Part shown: positions 9,478 to 21,256 of the stretch, piece by piece
Layout of the letters: each line of letters begins with the position of its first letter
Position numbering within the stretch: the stretch's first letter is position 1
Source: Hemerocallis citrina
Lineage: Eukaryota > Streptophyta > Magnoliopsida > Asparagales > Asphodelaceae
Reading direction: 5' to 3'
Length of the DNA: 64,000 nt
Assembly: GCA_017893485.1 (NCBI GenBank)
Contig: CM030368.1
Location: 172,824,004-172,888,003 of the forward strand
Notes under the pieces: model-generated
The model's database searches: none
What the model was told of the DNA's origin: nothing
What the model saw: the letters and a program-made list of their open reading frames with translations, nothing else
Translations under genes and position numbers: made by a program

Positions 9478-11540
9478 ATGCCTCCCAAGAAGAAGCCCGC
9501 AAATTCCAACCGAAGAACTACCTCCACTATTCCTCCTCCTCCTCCGTAGGAGGATCTCCCTCTGCCCATCCAACCAACCTTGCCGCTCGAACGGCTGAAC
9601 CCTCAATCCGTTCAGCAGGCTCTAGAAAGCCACTGTAGGGGAGCCCTCTCGGCGAAGTCACTAGAAGCATCCTCTCCACCAAGTTCGGGTCTCCATCCAC
9701 AATGCCTCCACAGATTCCATGGCCTCCCATAGCCCTCCAACACCAAAGGATCTGCATGACGTGCTCAACAATCGGCAGAACGAGCCCGAGCCGGATCTGC
9801 GGATCCGCCTGGACAAAAGGCGGACCAGCAATGCAAACCCCCGCCGAGAGCACCAGAGGGACAGGTCACCCCGCCGGACAGACCGCAGGGGGTCCAACTC
9901 TCCCCGAGGGCGGAGAGAGTCGCCCCAACATTGCCAAAGAAGAAGTCACTCCCCGGCTGTCCGTCCTGCACATCAAGCCCCACGGGAGCAGAATGCCCCC
10001 GTCACGAGGGTAGAATTCCAACAATTTCAGGAGGCAGTCCTCCTGGCGCTCAACGCCGCCCCCATCAACGCCCAGAGGACTCCTAGTCCTCAGCCGGCTC
10101 CCAGTCATTGCCGCCCCTCTCCTCGCCATTACCGTCGCTCCCGCAATCCTCTGCTGGCTCTGAGCCATCACTGCCGTTCCTTAAGTCTTAGTCCGGCTCC
10201 GAGCCATCGCCTCCTTTCTCCTGAGCGTCGATGCCACTTTCGAAGTCCGCGGCCCGCTCCGAGTCATCCCCATCGTTCTATCAGCCTACAACTTACTTAG
10301 AGCTACCGCTGTAGCCCCAGCCCTCTTCGACACGAAGATGAGTCTCAGGGCTCAGCCAAGCTAGACCGAAGGGAGGACTAGGTCTACCGCCGTCTCCACG
10401 AGATGGAGAGGTGCCTCGGCTAGCTGGACAGAGATGAAGAACAATGGGCGAGGAACCTCCGCCCGAGCAGGCCCCCATTCTTCCGCACCATCATGGCGGC
10501 CCCTGTCCCAGACAACTTCAAGCCTCCACACTTCGAGACTTACACCGGGGAGTCGCACCACGAAGATCACATTGAGAGTTTCAAAACTATCATGATGATC
10601 CATCATGCATCGACGCCCTCCTCTGTAAGACCTTTCCGGCCACACTCAAGGGGCCGGCTCAGGAGTGGTATTCCCGTTTTGCACCGGCGTCTATCTTCTC
10701 CTTCGACCAGTTTGAAGGCCTCTTCCTTACGCATTTCATGAGTAGTCGCCGCTCTAAAAAGACGAGCACCTCACTGCTCTTCCTTAGCCAGAAGAAGGGC
10801 GAAAGGCTAATGGATTATGTCAAGCGGTTCACCGTAGAAGCCAGGTCCATCACTTCCCTGGATTAGTCGAATAACTTCGGCTGCCTTCGAATCCAATGTC
10901 ACCAACCCCGACCTCAAAGCTTCCTTGGCCAAGAAGCCTCCTCGGGACTTCTCCGAGCTCCTCCTTAGGAGCGAGAAGTACAACCGAGCTGAAGAGGCCC
11001 TCAATCGCCCCACTCTGGAGGGGTCATCTTCCGAGAACAAACGGAAGACTGTAGAGGAAGAAGGAGCTAAGAAGCTCCAAAAGAATAATGGGGATCAGCG
11101 GTGCCCTCTCCCCCGCTTCGAGAAGTTCACTCCACTTAATGCGAGTGTCTTTGCCATCCTGATGGAGATTGGGAATGAAGGTCTCTTGCCGCCACCTCCG
11201 AAGATGAACACCCCCGGGAAGAAGAGAAACCGGATAAGTGGTGCCGCTTCCACCGTGACCACGGGCACGACACTGATGACTGTCGGGCCCTGAAGGATGA
11301 GATCGAGGACCTTATCCAGAGGGGGCAGCTCGCTCGATTTATAAGGAGGGAGAGAGCCGATCCGCCTCCACCGCCTCGAAGGACTAACAGGCGAACAAAG
11401 CAGCGCGCGGAGACTCTGGAGGCCGAAGTAGAGGCCATCTTGCACCTGATACATGGAAGCCCGATGGGGAGAGATTCTAACTCCTCCCGAAAAGCCTTCA
11501 TTAGGAAAGTCAACTCCGTACAGAGCCATCTTCCCCTAAG
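9478..11540 (+). pseudogene. element A gag, broken
   Basis: The start at 9478 ('MPPKKKPAN') is followed by a stop after the proline run at about 9547. The basic Arg/Ser-rich region is readable in 9719-10300 ('MASHSPPTPKDLHD', then 'RSPRRTDRRGSNSPRGRR'). It leads into a Pro/Ser/His-rich repeat stretch around 10080-10290 of the 'PAPSHxRxSP' kind that H lacks. The gag core starts near 10493 ('PPHFETYTGESHHEDHIES'). After a frameshift it continues in 10925-11293 ('PPRDFSELLLRSEKY'). The end near 11230-11310 contains a Cys/His cluster ('WCRFHRDHGHDTDDC'), the usual tail of gag in this lineage. Confidence 0.85.
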
Positions 11541-11545
11541 GGCCT

Positions 11546-11909
11546 AGGAGTCCCTGTGACATTCTTCGATAGGGACATGGAAGGCGTCTGCATGGCCCAC
11601 TGCGATGCCCTCGTCATCAACCTCAACATGGCCAATTTCGACGTTCGCTGGGTGCTGGTGGACAATGGAAGTTCGGTCAACATCCTTCATGGGTTCACTG
11701 GGGTTCCGGTGATGATCAAGGGAGTTATAACTCTCGACATCACTGCTGGCAAAGCCTCCGTCACTCGCACGGAGCCAATGGACTTCGTGGTGGTGGACGT
11801 GAAGGCCGCCTACAATGTGATCCTGGGTCGACCAGGCCTTGCCGCTCTCCAAGCCATCCCTTCGGCTTACCACATGAAGATGAAGTTTCCCACCCCCGCA
11901 GGGGTATGA
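11546..11909 (+). pseudogene. element A protease region
   Basis: A retropepsin-like aspartic protease region. 'VRWVLVDNGSSVNIL' (about 11645-11690) carries the D-N-G-S-S form of the active-site loop often seen in Tat elements. 'AYNVILGRPGL' near 11812-11845 is the conserved second block. The reading frame is open from 11556 to 11909 and closed by TGA, after which pol resumes at 11913. It would process the Gag-Pol polyprotein in an intact element. Confidence 0.8.
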
Positions 11910-11912
11910 AAA

Positions 11913-13598
11913 ATGAGAGGGAGTCAGGAGGCGGCTCGTAAGTGCTATATGACCTCAATGGGACGCCCGGTTCTTTCCCTAGAAGCCCTAGAACTCCCAC
12001 CGGAGAGTAGCCAGACCATCTCTGAACCGGTTGATGAACTAGAAGAAGTGGCCTTCTCAGAGGAAGATGCCACCAAGACGTTCCGGGTCAGCAAGGCACT
12101 CTCCCCCTCCCTCAAAGAAGACATCTCCCAGTGCATAAGGGAGAACCATGATCTCTTCACCTGGACTGCGGCCGACATGCCTGGGATCTCCGAGGAGCTC
12201 CTAATGCACCATCTCAGCGTTTCCCCAGGGGTCAAGCCCGTCCAGCAGAAGCGGCGCAAGTCCGCTCCCGAGCGTCAACAGGCGATCAAAGAAGAAGTCG
12301 AAAAGCTCCTCAATGCTCGATTCATCCAGGAGGTGAACTATTCCGAGTGGCTAACCAATGTTGTGATGGTCAAGAAAGCCAACAGGAGCTGGAGGATATG
12401 CATCGACTTCATCGATCTCAACAAGGTGTGCCCGAAGGACCCTTTTCCCCTTCCAAGCATCGAAGCCCTAATCGATGCGACCTCCAGGCACGAGCTCCTC
12501 AGTTTCATAGATGTTTTTTCGAGGTACAACCAAATTCAGATGTTCCCTCCCGACGTCCCGAAGACCTTCTTCATGACGGATCAAGGGCTATATTGCTATA
12601 GGGTTATGCCGTTCGGCTTGAAGAACGTGGGAGCTACTTATCAGCGACATGAAGTTTATGTAGGCCGAAACATGAAGTCTACGTAGGAGCTACTTCCAAA
12701 CGTGGGAGCTACTTATCTCGAACAGGGTCTTCCGAGACTAGATTGGCCGAAACATGGAAGTCTATTTAGGCGACATGTTAGTCAAGAGCACCCGAGGGCA
12801 AGAACATATCCTCGACCTCCAAGAAGCCTTCGAGGTGCTCAAGAGGCATAATATGAGGCTGAATTCGAACAAGTGTGCGTTCAGAGTCTCATCTGGCAAG
12901 TTCTTGGGGTTTATGGTCAGCCAAAGGGTCATAGAAGCCAACCCCGAGAAGATCCAAGACATTCTCAAAATGGTTCCTCCCTCCAACGTCAAAGAGGTAC
13001 AGAGGCTCACGGGGCGCCTCGCAGCAATTGGGCGGTTCATCTCCAAGTCCGAAGAAAAGTGTCTCCCCTTCTTCAAGGCCCTCAGGGGGGCTAAAGGCTT
13101 TGAATGGGGGGAACAGCAACAAAAGTCCTTCGACCAGCTCAAGGCATACTAAGCTAACCCCCCGCTCTTGAGCAAGCCAACGCCTGGGAGGTCCTCTACC
13201 TATATCTTGCCGCTTCAAAGCAAACCCTCAGCGCGGTCCTTGTAAGAGAAGATGATAGAATGCAGAGGCCCATCTATTATGTGAGTAAGGTCCTCCAGGA
13301 TGCCAAAATCTGTTGCCCGAAGCTAGAGAAGATGGCTCTTACCTTGGTTATGGCGGCCCGAAAGCTCCGCCCCTACTTCCAATCTCATTCGGTGGTTGTC
13401 CTTACCGACCAGCCGCTCAAACAAGTTCTCCATAAGCCCGAGACCTCCGGGCACCTGATGAAGTGGTCCATCGAGCTAAGCCAACATGACATCAGCTACC
13501 AGCCAAGAACAGCAATCAAGGCCCAAGCTCTGGCCATATTCATTGTGGAAAACACCATCCCCGAATCTTACGAGCCATCTGCCGACCCTCTAGTCTAG
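11913..13598 (+). pseudogene. element A reverse transcriptase and first RNase H, broken
   Basis: The RT begins with the conserved lead-in 'VKPVQQKRRKSAPERQQAI' (about 12235-12290). The first catalytic Asp is in 'LLSFIDVFSRYNQIQM' and the 'MPFGLKNVGATYQR' block follows near 12605-12650. The protein then breaks at a local duplication (12628-12760). After it the active-site motif reads Y-L-G-D where Y-V-D-D is expected (about 12761-12775), so a catalytic Asp is lost. The thumb and connection follow in 12754-13152. A frameshift near 13150 is followed by the first RNase H ('RPIYYVSKVLQDA', 'VLTDQPLKQVL', 13260-13598), which ends with a stop. Confidence 0.88.
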
Positions 13599-13599
13599 A

Positions 13600-15337
13600 C
13601 CGTTTATGTGGTTGGATCTTCTTGCGCCGACGGAAGTGGGGCTGGCATTATCTTGACCGGCCCAGAAGCTTTCGTCCTCCAATACTCTCTCCGCTTAAAC
13701 TTCCCAGTATCAAATAACGAAACAGAGTATGAGGCCCTCATAGCGGGGCTCTGCATGGCTCGCAAAGTCGGGGCCAAGCGGGTTAAAGTCTTTAGTGATT
13801 CGCAATTGGTCATCAACCAAGTGTCGGGGGAATACGAGGCAAGGGATGAGCGTATGGCCAAATACTTGGCGAAGGTTAGGGAGCTTCTAGCCTTATTCGT
13901 AGATGTTCAACTCCAGCAGGTTTCTCGAGAAGAAAATGCACATGCGGATGCTCTCTCTAAGCTCGCCTCTTCGTCCCTCCAAGGTCTAGAATGGACCGTC
14001 TTGATAGAGGTCCTCCTCAGACCAAGTATTGATGAAGATAGCCCAAAGCTGATGGAAACCTACCCCTTAACACTTGGGGAGAACTGGATGAAGCCCCTCC
14101 TCGAGTACCTCAGAGACAGAATCCGTCCCAAAGACCCGAAAGAGGCGAGGAGGATCAGGATACGAGCCGAGCGATACACACTCCTTGACGGAGTCATGTA
14201 CAAACGCTCTTACACTCAGATTGACGGCCGACCCTATCTGAGGTGTCTCTCCCCAGAGGAAGCGTTCTATGCCCTAAAGGAGGCCCATGATAGTCTGTGT
14301 GGCGCACACTTGGGAGCAAGGTCCCTTGCCCGGAAACTCTTGAATTACGGCTACTTCTAGCCCACACTACTGAGTGACTCCGAGGAGTACGTCCGCCAGT
14401 GCGACTCCTGCCAGAAGTTCGCCCCGATTTGTCGCCTGCCCCAAGCACAACTCACCTCCTTGGCAAGTCCAATACCCTTCGCAATGTGGGGGATGGATTT
14501 GCTCGGACCCTTCCCTACAGCGCCGGGCCAGCTGAAGTTCTTAGTCATAGCAATAGACTACTTCTCATAATGGATCGAGGTTGAACCTCTTTCGACAATC
14601 ACCGAGCACAAGGTCCAGAGGTTCTTCTGGAAGAACATCGTTTGCCGGTTCGGGGTACCCCGCATCCTCATAACCGACAACGGGACTCAATTCGCGAGAG
14701 CGACCTTTCGCAACTTTTGCGCCACCTCGGCATTCAGCAACGATTCTCCTCGATAGCTCACCCTCAGTCCAATGGCCAAGCGAAGAACGCAAATCAACAA
14801 ATCCTCTCTGGCCTGAAGAAAAGGCTTGACAAATCCACTAAGGGACTGTGGGTCGAACAACTCCCGAGCGTGCTTTGGAACTATCGCACCACAAAAAGAA
14901 CTCCGATAGGGGAGTCCCCCTTCAACCTCACATATGGATCTAAAGCTCTCATCCCCTTAGAAGTGGGCCTGCCCTCACCCCGACTGATAACCTACAGTGA
15001 AGCACAGAATGCGAACCAGCTCCGCAACTGCCTAGACCTCATAGACGAGGTCCACGAGAGAGCTGAAATTCGATAAGAGACCTACCGCTGAAGGATCGCC
15101 CAGTCTTACAACAAGAGGATATGATCAGCCAACCTTAAAGAGGGAGACCTAGTGCTCTGAAAGTTGTCGACTTCCAATCCAAGCAAAAAGGGCAAGTTGG
15201 CACCCAATTGGGAAGGACCGTATAGAGTCACCAGAGTTATTCGCCCAGACGCGTATCAACTCGAAGACCCGGGGAGCAGGAGAATACCGAGGACATGGAA
15301 TGCGGAGCACTTGATGAAGTACCAAGAGGGTGTCTAA
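13600..15337 (+). pseudogene. element A second RNase H and integrase, broken
   Basis: 13608-14010 encodes a second, archaeal-type RNase H: 'GSSCADGSGAGIIL', 'NNETEYEALIAGL', 'FSDSQLVINQ', 'ENAHADALSKLAS'. A second RNase H after the normal one marks the Tat lineage (established knowledge). The integrase follows: a zinc-binding region with His and Cys pairs ('GAHLGARSLARKLLN', 'CDSCQK', with a stop near 14360), the core ('MWGMDLLGPFPTAPG', 'ILITDNGTQF') and the C-terminal region ending 'LMKYQEGV' at 15337. The third catalytic position reads Lys ('SNGQAKNAN', about 14769-14795), the same change as in element H. At least four stops or shifts break the gene. Confidence 0.88.
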
Positions 15338-15549
15338 GCACCGCTCCAAGCAACTTCCCCAAGAGCACTTTACAAAACATGTCTGAAGTCCTTACTTGTA
15401 TTTTCTTTTTATCAAAGTGTAAAAGTGGTTCACAACTTAGAGGCGGCCGCCTAATTGTTTTCAATAAAAGTAATCTTTCATCGCAAGTTATCTATTGTTG
15501 AGTAGTCTGAGTAGCCTAGCTCTACTTACAAACAAAAAAATTGCATTAA

Positions 15550-16010
15550 AACGACACACTTGGAGTCCAACACTTGGTTCGACTCCACTACAACTACTTG
15601 CTTCTAAGTGAGTACGAAGCAGATGACCATTCAGAATTCCTCTTACAGCTGTTGATATTTTCTAAACGACAATTTTGGAGTCCAACACTTGGTTCGACTC
15701 CGCTTCAATTACTTGCTTCTAAGCGAGTATGAAGTGGATCGCCATTCGGAATTACTCCTACAGCTATTGATATTTTCTAAACGACAAGTTCGGAGTCCAA
15801 CACTTGGTTCGACTCTACTTCAACCACTTGCTTCTAAGCGAGTACGAAGCAAATCACCATTCGGAATTTTTCCTACAGCTGTTGAAATTTTCTAAACGAC
15901 AAGTTTGGAATCCAACACTTGGTTCGATTCCACTTCAACTACTTGCTTGTAAGTGAGTACAAATTGGTTCACCGTTCGTGATTACTCCCATAACTGTTGA
16001 CAATTGCAAA
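15550..16010 (+). repeat. 115-bp tandem repeats after pol in element A
   Basis: The landmark 'TTGGTTCGA' occurs at 15574, 15689, 15804 and 15919, a spacing of exactly 115 bp each time. The unit includes 'GGAGTCCAACACTTGG' and 'CATTCGGAAT'. It is related to the repeats of element H in the opposite orientation. A shorter repeat with 'TTCCGAACTCCAACA' resumes at 27850-27960 on the far side of insertion B. Confidence 0.92.
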
Positions 16011-16180
16011 CGCTAGCAAAGCACACAAGTTTACAAAACAAGTATTATTTCATTAAAGTCTGAGAGACAAGTCTAATTACAGACAACCAACTCAACTTTA
16101 CATCGAGATACAAAACTTGTGAAACAAAAATTACAAGATTATAGAAAGCAACTTCAGTGCCTCCTAGGGGCGGGGATGCT

Positions 16181-16823
16181 TCAGTTAAGAGACACACGGG
16201 GGCGATGAATGTTGTACTGCCGACACCCTACCTCAGCGGACGTCCCTAGGCCGGCGAGCCGAGAAGCATCGTCCGCGCCCGATCTATCGGTGGCCCCGAC
16301 AGATGCTCCGCTCGACGAAGCTGCCACCCCACTTTGTGCATCTCCAGGGCCTCGGTGTATAGGGGCGAGCGAAGCGCGAGCTCGCAAAATACTATCCCCT
16401 ATTATACTCCTCCCGAGTGCAAGAAGTGGTTCTGATAGTGCTTCCCTCAGATCGCGGTCGAAGACGAGCGACCTCCGCCTCAGATCGCAGTCTTAAGCCG
16501 AGGTTGGCAACCACCGACGAGCCCACCTCATCGCCTTCTGGGGTCTTCTCATTAATTCTCTCTTCTAATCACCTCCTCTCTATGTCTCGACGGAGTAAGG
16601 TCAATCTCAGATGATTCAGCTCACACTTCGCTTTGCGAAGTTCCCACTCTGCTTCGCTAAGCCGCTCTTGGGTTCGGGCAAGCCCCAATCTCTTCGTCCC
16701 TAGACCGGCCTTGAGACGTGCCACTTCGGCCACCCGAGACACGTCGGTGAGTGGTAGCGCATCGATAATCTGAAAAAAAGTCCACAACAGCAAATAAATT
16801 ATCAAAGACTAAGGACACTACGT
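16181..16823 (-). pseudogene. second antisense ORF of element A, coiled-coil type
   Basis: On the minus strand, from 16805, a run with heptad-like spacing ('VARLKAGLGTKRLGLARTQ', then 'ERLSEAEWELRKAKCELN') predicts a coiled coil to about 16569. It then passes stops and shifts into an Ala/Ser/Gly-rich end at 16387-16181 ('PRVSLN' before the stop). Downstream AT-rich sequence (16160-16020) would hold its 3' end. It may be the last part of the antisense gene at 52075-53978, since insertions B and C lie between them, or a separate ORF. Function unknown. Confidence 0.5.
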
Positions 16824-16828
16824 GGCAA

Positions 16829-19800
16829 TGTAGTACCCTGTATTTTTAAATATAATTTTAAAGATTTATAAATGAATTAAAATGATTTTTTGGAGATTTA
16901 ATAAATATTTTCATATGATTTACCCTTTTTACACGTGCAAAACACGTGCAAATATTTTCTTGAAAAGTTCAAAAGGAAAAATTATTTTATGGAAAATAAT
17001 TATTTATTATTTGAGATTATTTATAATTTTTCTAGATTTTTCTGATATTTATTAGACCTATTTGTAAATATTACGAAAAAGAATGATCTTTTTGCAAAAT
17101 TATCATTTTGAAGGATGAAAGTGCAAAAATATTTTCTAGACTTTTCAAACAGGGCCGGCTGGAAAATAAGGTGTTTATTTTGTTTTTAAACCTCAATTTA
17201 ATTGTTTTTATCAAGTTTCCAAGTATAGGGATCTATTTATGTAAAGTTATACTTTAAAAGGGTTATTTTGCAAATGTGTTCAAAAACCCTAATTCTCCTA
17301 TTCCGGCCTATTTAAAAGAGTGAAGTACAGCCGTCTTTCGCTGCACAACACAAAGGTATTATTATTTCTTGGAGATTTAAGGAGGTGATCTTGGATTTCG
17401 CAAAAGAAAGGCTTTCCTTATTAGATTTCTTCATTTGAGGTGAGTGACTTGTTTTGTTTTCTTTTTGTTTTGTGTATGTTGTATGCAAGTGATATAATTT
17501 GTTTTGTTTTATTCTTGTAATGTTGTATACGGTATTTCATCTTCTAGAAAGCATGTTATGGTTTGAGTATGAATATGTATTTGATGGATTTGATGGATTG
17601 ATGAATTAAAAATTGATCTTTTATGAACTCTAATTATCTATGGATAGATTTGCATGTGGATGATGTGAGTTCTTATTATCATTAAGTTTGGATGAACACA
17701 ACTTGATTATAGAAATTTTATATTTGTTCATGTTCATGAGTTAATAATGGTGATTAAGTTTGAGAAAATTTTGAGAAGGACTAATGAATTAGGAGATCGT
17801 GTCTCGAGAATTGGATTTGAGATAAATTGGATTGAGTTTGATGAATTTAACTAAATTGGAGATCTTTTTTAGGTCTTGGTATTGATTTGGTTTGGATCTG
17901 AATATGAAGCTATTTCAATGAACAATTAATTTTTAAGAAACTCTATTTTGTTTATATGCACAATTCATGTTTTATTTGAAAGAAAACAACATATCACTAT
18001 TTTTATAAATTCAAGTAGTTTTGATTTAGTTTTATGGATTATTATATATCCTACAAGTTGTATTTGATCAAATAAGAAATATGCTTTTGGTAGAAATCAT
18101 TTTTATGAAGTAAAACAACGTATCGGTTGAAATATGCACAACCAAAATCTGCAGTCTGTAGGTCGACAGTCGACCGGTGTGACTTTCCAGTTGACCGTCG
18201 CTGCCAGGCTGTTGTAATTTTCTTGAAGTTTTTAAATTATCACGCGGAAGAGTCGACTGACTCATCTTTACAGTCGACTGAGTCTGCTCTGTTTTGATGT
18301 CACCCTGAGAATTGGATTTTTCTCTGGACAGTCGACATATGATCTTTTATAGTCGACTGCTATACTTAGAATTATTTTCTTAAAGATAATTGGAATTTTC
18401 TCTCGACAGTCGACCTATGATCTTTTACAGTCGACTGTTATACTTAGAATTATTTTCTTAAAGATTATTGGATTTATCACTCTAGACAGTCGACCTATGA
18501 CCTTTTAGAGTCGACTTATAATACTTAGAATTATTTTCTCAAAGCTATTGGATTTTTTCTCTGGACAGTCGACCGACGCTTGTCTATAGTCAACTAATAC
18601 TGTCGTATCTTTGTATCTTTGAATGTTCTTTTAAATGATTTATTCTTTAAATGTTTTTAAACTATAACTTACTATTCTATACTTTATCTTCTACTGAACA
18701 TATGTTTTCAAGTGGTTTAACTAAGCAATTTATGTTGGAAGATTGGTTTGGATATTTGGGTGTGATTCTCTAGAGGGTTTGTGTGATCCTAGTATACCGA
18801 CAGTTGAGATATTTATATTTGGGCCTGTTGAGGCATTTTAGTTGATCAGTTGTTGAGTTAAGTCCGGTAGGGTACACCAACTCTAGGAGATTCGTAAAGT
18901 AATTAAATAACCTAAATGATAAGGACAGGCCCCAGTGGTGATATGATGAACGAGAACATGGGTTATGGACCTCAGTATGACTTACGGTGTGAGATAATCT
19001 CCGGAATTATCCAGGTGTGAGTGAAATAATCTCCGAAATTACCTGTGGTGTGGGATTGATCTCCGGAATTATCAAGGTCGAGGCGACGCACATGTGGTAT
19101 TCGTGTGATGAGGTGTCATCGCTTGCGGTGTGGGGTATTCTCAAAAATTCCCAGGTGTGAATGAAATAGTCTCCGGAATTATCTGTGAATAGAGATTGAC
19201 CTCTAAAATTATCGGGGTATGGGCTAATACTCGCAGTTTATCTTTATCTCGTAGTAGTCATTGTGTTAGGATTAGTTGCATAGCGGAAGATTAAACCCTA
19301 CAATGTGGAGACGTTAAGGGCTTGCACCGGACCTATGTAGAGTGGGATGCATAGACTCCGACAAGTACGCATTAGAGAGTCAGCATATAGAATTGTGTTT
19401 TCTTGACTTGGTTTCATGCACGTGTTTTCCTGTTTTCTACACTTGACACTTAGTCTAGTTTCACTTGATGTTTTCATATTTTCTTGCTATGTCATATCTT
19501 ATCTATTCTTGTTTATTTCATGTCGTTTATGATTCTATGCTTTACTTATGTTGTTTATTTTATGTCACTCACACCATTATGGCTGACCCCTTTAGTTTTG
19601 GGGGTTAGGATTATCTCTAGCCTCATATTTTACAGGTGATTACTTGTATCTTGGGACTTGGATGCATGAGTTAAAGTGGTGTAATGGGTTATGTAATTGT
19701 AAAAGAAATTGTTGTAAGGAAAGAAAATTTGTAATTTAAGATGTATTGTATTCTGCTGTGCTATGTAAAGATTATGTAATGAAAGTTGAAAATTTTTATT

Positions 19801-19895
19801 GGTATTTGGTGGTGTTTAATATTACATTTGAAGTTGATGCTGAGAATTGTGCCATGTATTTCTATGATATCATATTGAAAATTCGGGGCGCTACA
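16829..19895 (+). repeat. 5' LTR of element B (3067 bp)
   Basis: Runs TGTAGTACCCTG to GGGGCGCTACA. A TATA-like CTATTTAAAAG lies at 17308-17318, followed by a conserved leader. The same arrangement is at 25276 in the 3' LTR. A non-coding block at 18900-19260 has repeated 'CTCCGGAATTA' phrases. The LTR contains the GTCGAC repeats described separately. Confidence 0.93.
18155..18590 (+). repeat. GTCGAC-palindrome tandem repeat in the 5' LTR of B
   Basis: A 78-80 bp unit with 'GGACAGTCGAC...TATGATCTTTTACAGTCGACTG' is repeated with GTCGAC landmarks at 18331, 18409, 18489 and 18568 (four units). The 3' LTR has three (26299, 26379, 26458). That one-unit difference accounts for most of the 74-bp length difference between the LTRs. 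Diverged copies persist in LTR F at 60605-60740. Confidence 0.9.
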
Positions 19896-19900
19896 AAGAT

Positions 19901-19912
19901 TGATATTAGAGC
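19901..19912 (+). other. primer-binding site of element B, mutated
   Basis: TGATATTAGAGC differs from the tRNA-Met-type site TGGTATCAGAGC by one G-to-A and one C-to-T change. It lies five bases after the LTR, the same spacing class as in elements C and D. Confidence 0.8.
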
Positions 19913-20125
19913 ATGCTTCAATAGTAATAATAAACATGGTATAAAAATAACCTAGGTGTGGACACTAGAGCGTGAGTACCTAGGTGTGGACATTAGAGAG
20001 TGAGTATCACATAGAACTGAAACATGATGTTTTGGGTTATGGTTGTGGTTTTGCCAGAGGGTATTGATGTGAATATGAATTGTGTTGTGATGCTCTAACT
20101 CTTTCCTCATTTTGCAGTATTCAGA

Positions 20126-21198
20126 ATGGTTGGACCCAGAACCAGAAATGGTAACAATGATGATGGGGCTGGAAGTTCCCAAAGAACAGGAGTTGATCTC
20201 AAGGCCGAATTTGCCAGGGTGTATCAGACTTTGAATGCACTGATGGCAGCCAATTTGGCGCAAAATCAGAACCATAATCAGAATCATGGGGCTGGACCAG
20301 GGTTTGTTAATGCTGATCCTATCAAGCAGATTGAGTCCTTCAAGAGGATGAGGCCACCGTGTTTGAAGGACAGTCTGATCCAAATGAGGCTGATGATTGG
20401 ATTAGATAGATAGAGACAATCTTCGAGGTCTCGGAAACTCCGACAGCTAACAAGGTGAAGTTGGCCACTATGCAGTTGGAAAAGGATGCTAGTGTTTGGT
20501 GGCAAACGGTAAAGAGGACTTTGGCGGACCAGCAAATGACATGGGAGGCTTTTATGGAAGAATTCAGGGATCGTTTCTTCCCCCTGGATATTCAGGAGAA
20601 GAAGGCGACAGAGTTCTTGAATCTACAGCAAGGCAGCATGACTGTGCGAGAGTATGAGACTAAGTTCGCTCAGCTGTCGAGGTATGCACCGGAGCTGATA
20701 GTTGATGAGGCAAAGAAGGCCAAGATGTTTGAACAGGGCTTGAGGCTAAACTTGAGGTCGGGAATGATTCCTTTGGGCATAAGGAGGTTCGATAAGCTGG
20801 TTAGGAGAGCAGCTATGACAGAGGAAGACATTGATCAGTTCCAGAAGAAGCAAGAGACCTGGAACAGGAACAAGAGGCCAGCATCAGGTCAGAGTGGGAA
20901 GGGATTCCCAGCGAAGCAAGTCAAGTTTAGTGGTCCAGTACAGAAGGCACCTGCAACTCAGGAAGTGACTTGTTACTACTGCAAGGAGGCAGGTTATTAC
21001 AGGTCAGCGTATCCTAAGTTAGCGAAGCAGACTTATTTCCAGTGTGGGTAGACGGGGCATTCTAAGCCTCATTGTCCGCAATTGAGGAATGATGGTCCAA
21101 GCGGAGGTAAATTCCAGAGGCAGGGGCGAGTGTTCACATTAACTGAGAAGGATGCGAGTAACTCGAAAGATGTGATCCAGGGTATGCAAGAGTTTTGA
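20126..21198 (+). pseudogene. element B gag, broken
   Basis: Start ATG at 20126 ('MVGPRTRNGNN'). The N-terminal 'FARVYQTLNALM' and the core 'KDASVWWQTVKRTL', 'EEFRDRFFPLDIQEKKATEF', 'MTVREYETKFAQLSRYAPE' are typical Retrotrans_gag phrases. A shift lies between 20340 and 20410. The first zinc knuckle (about 20970-21015) has lost its His and last Cys: it reads C-x2-C-x4-Y-x4-Y. A second Cys/His box follows a TAG at 21051. The tail reaches a stop at 21198. Confidence 0.88.
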
Positions 21199-21256
21199 TT
21201 TTATTTATTTTTAATCAATGTAATAAGTAAAACTTTTATTTGAGAATAATTGGAGA

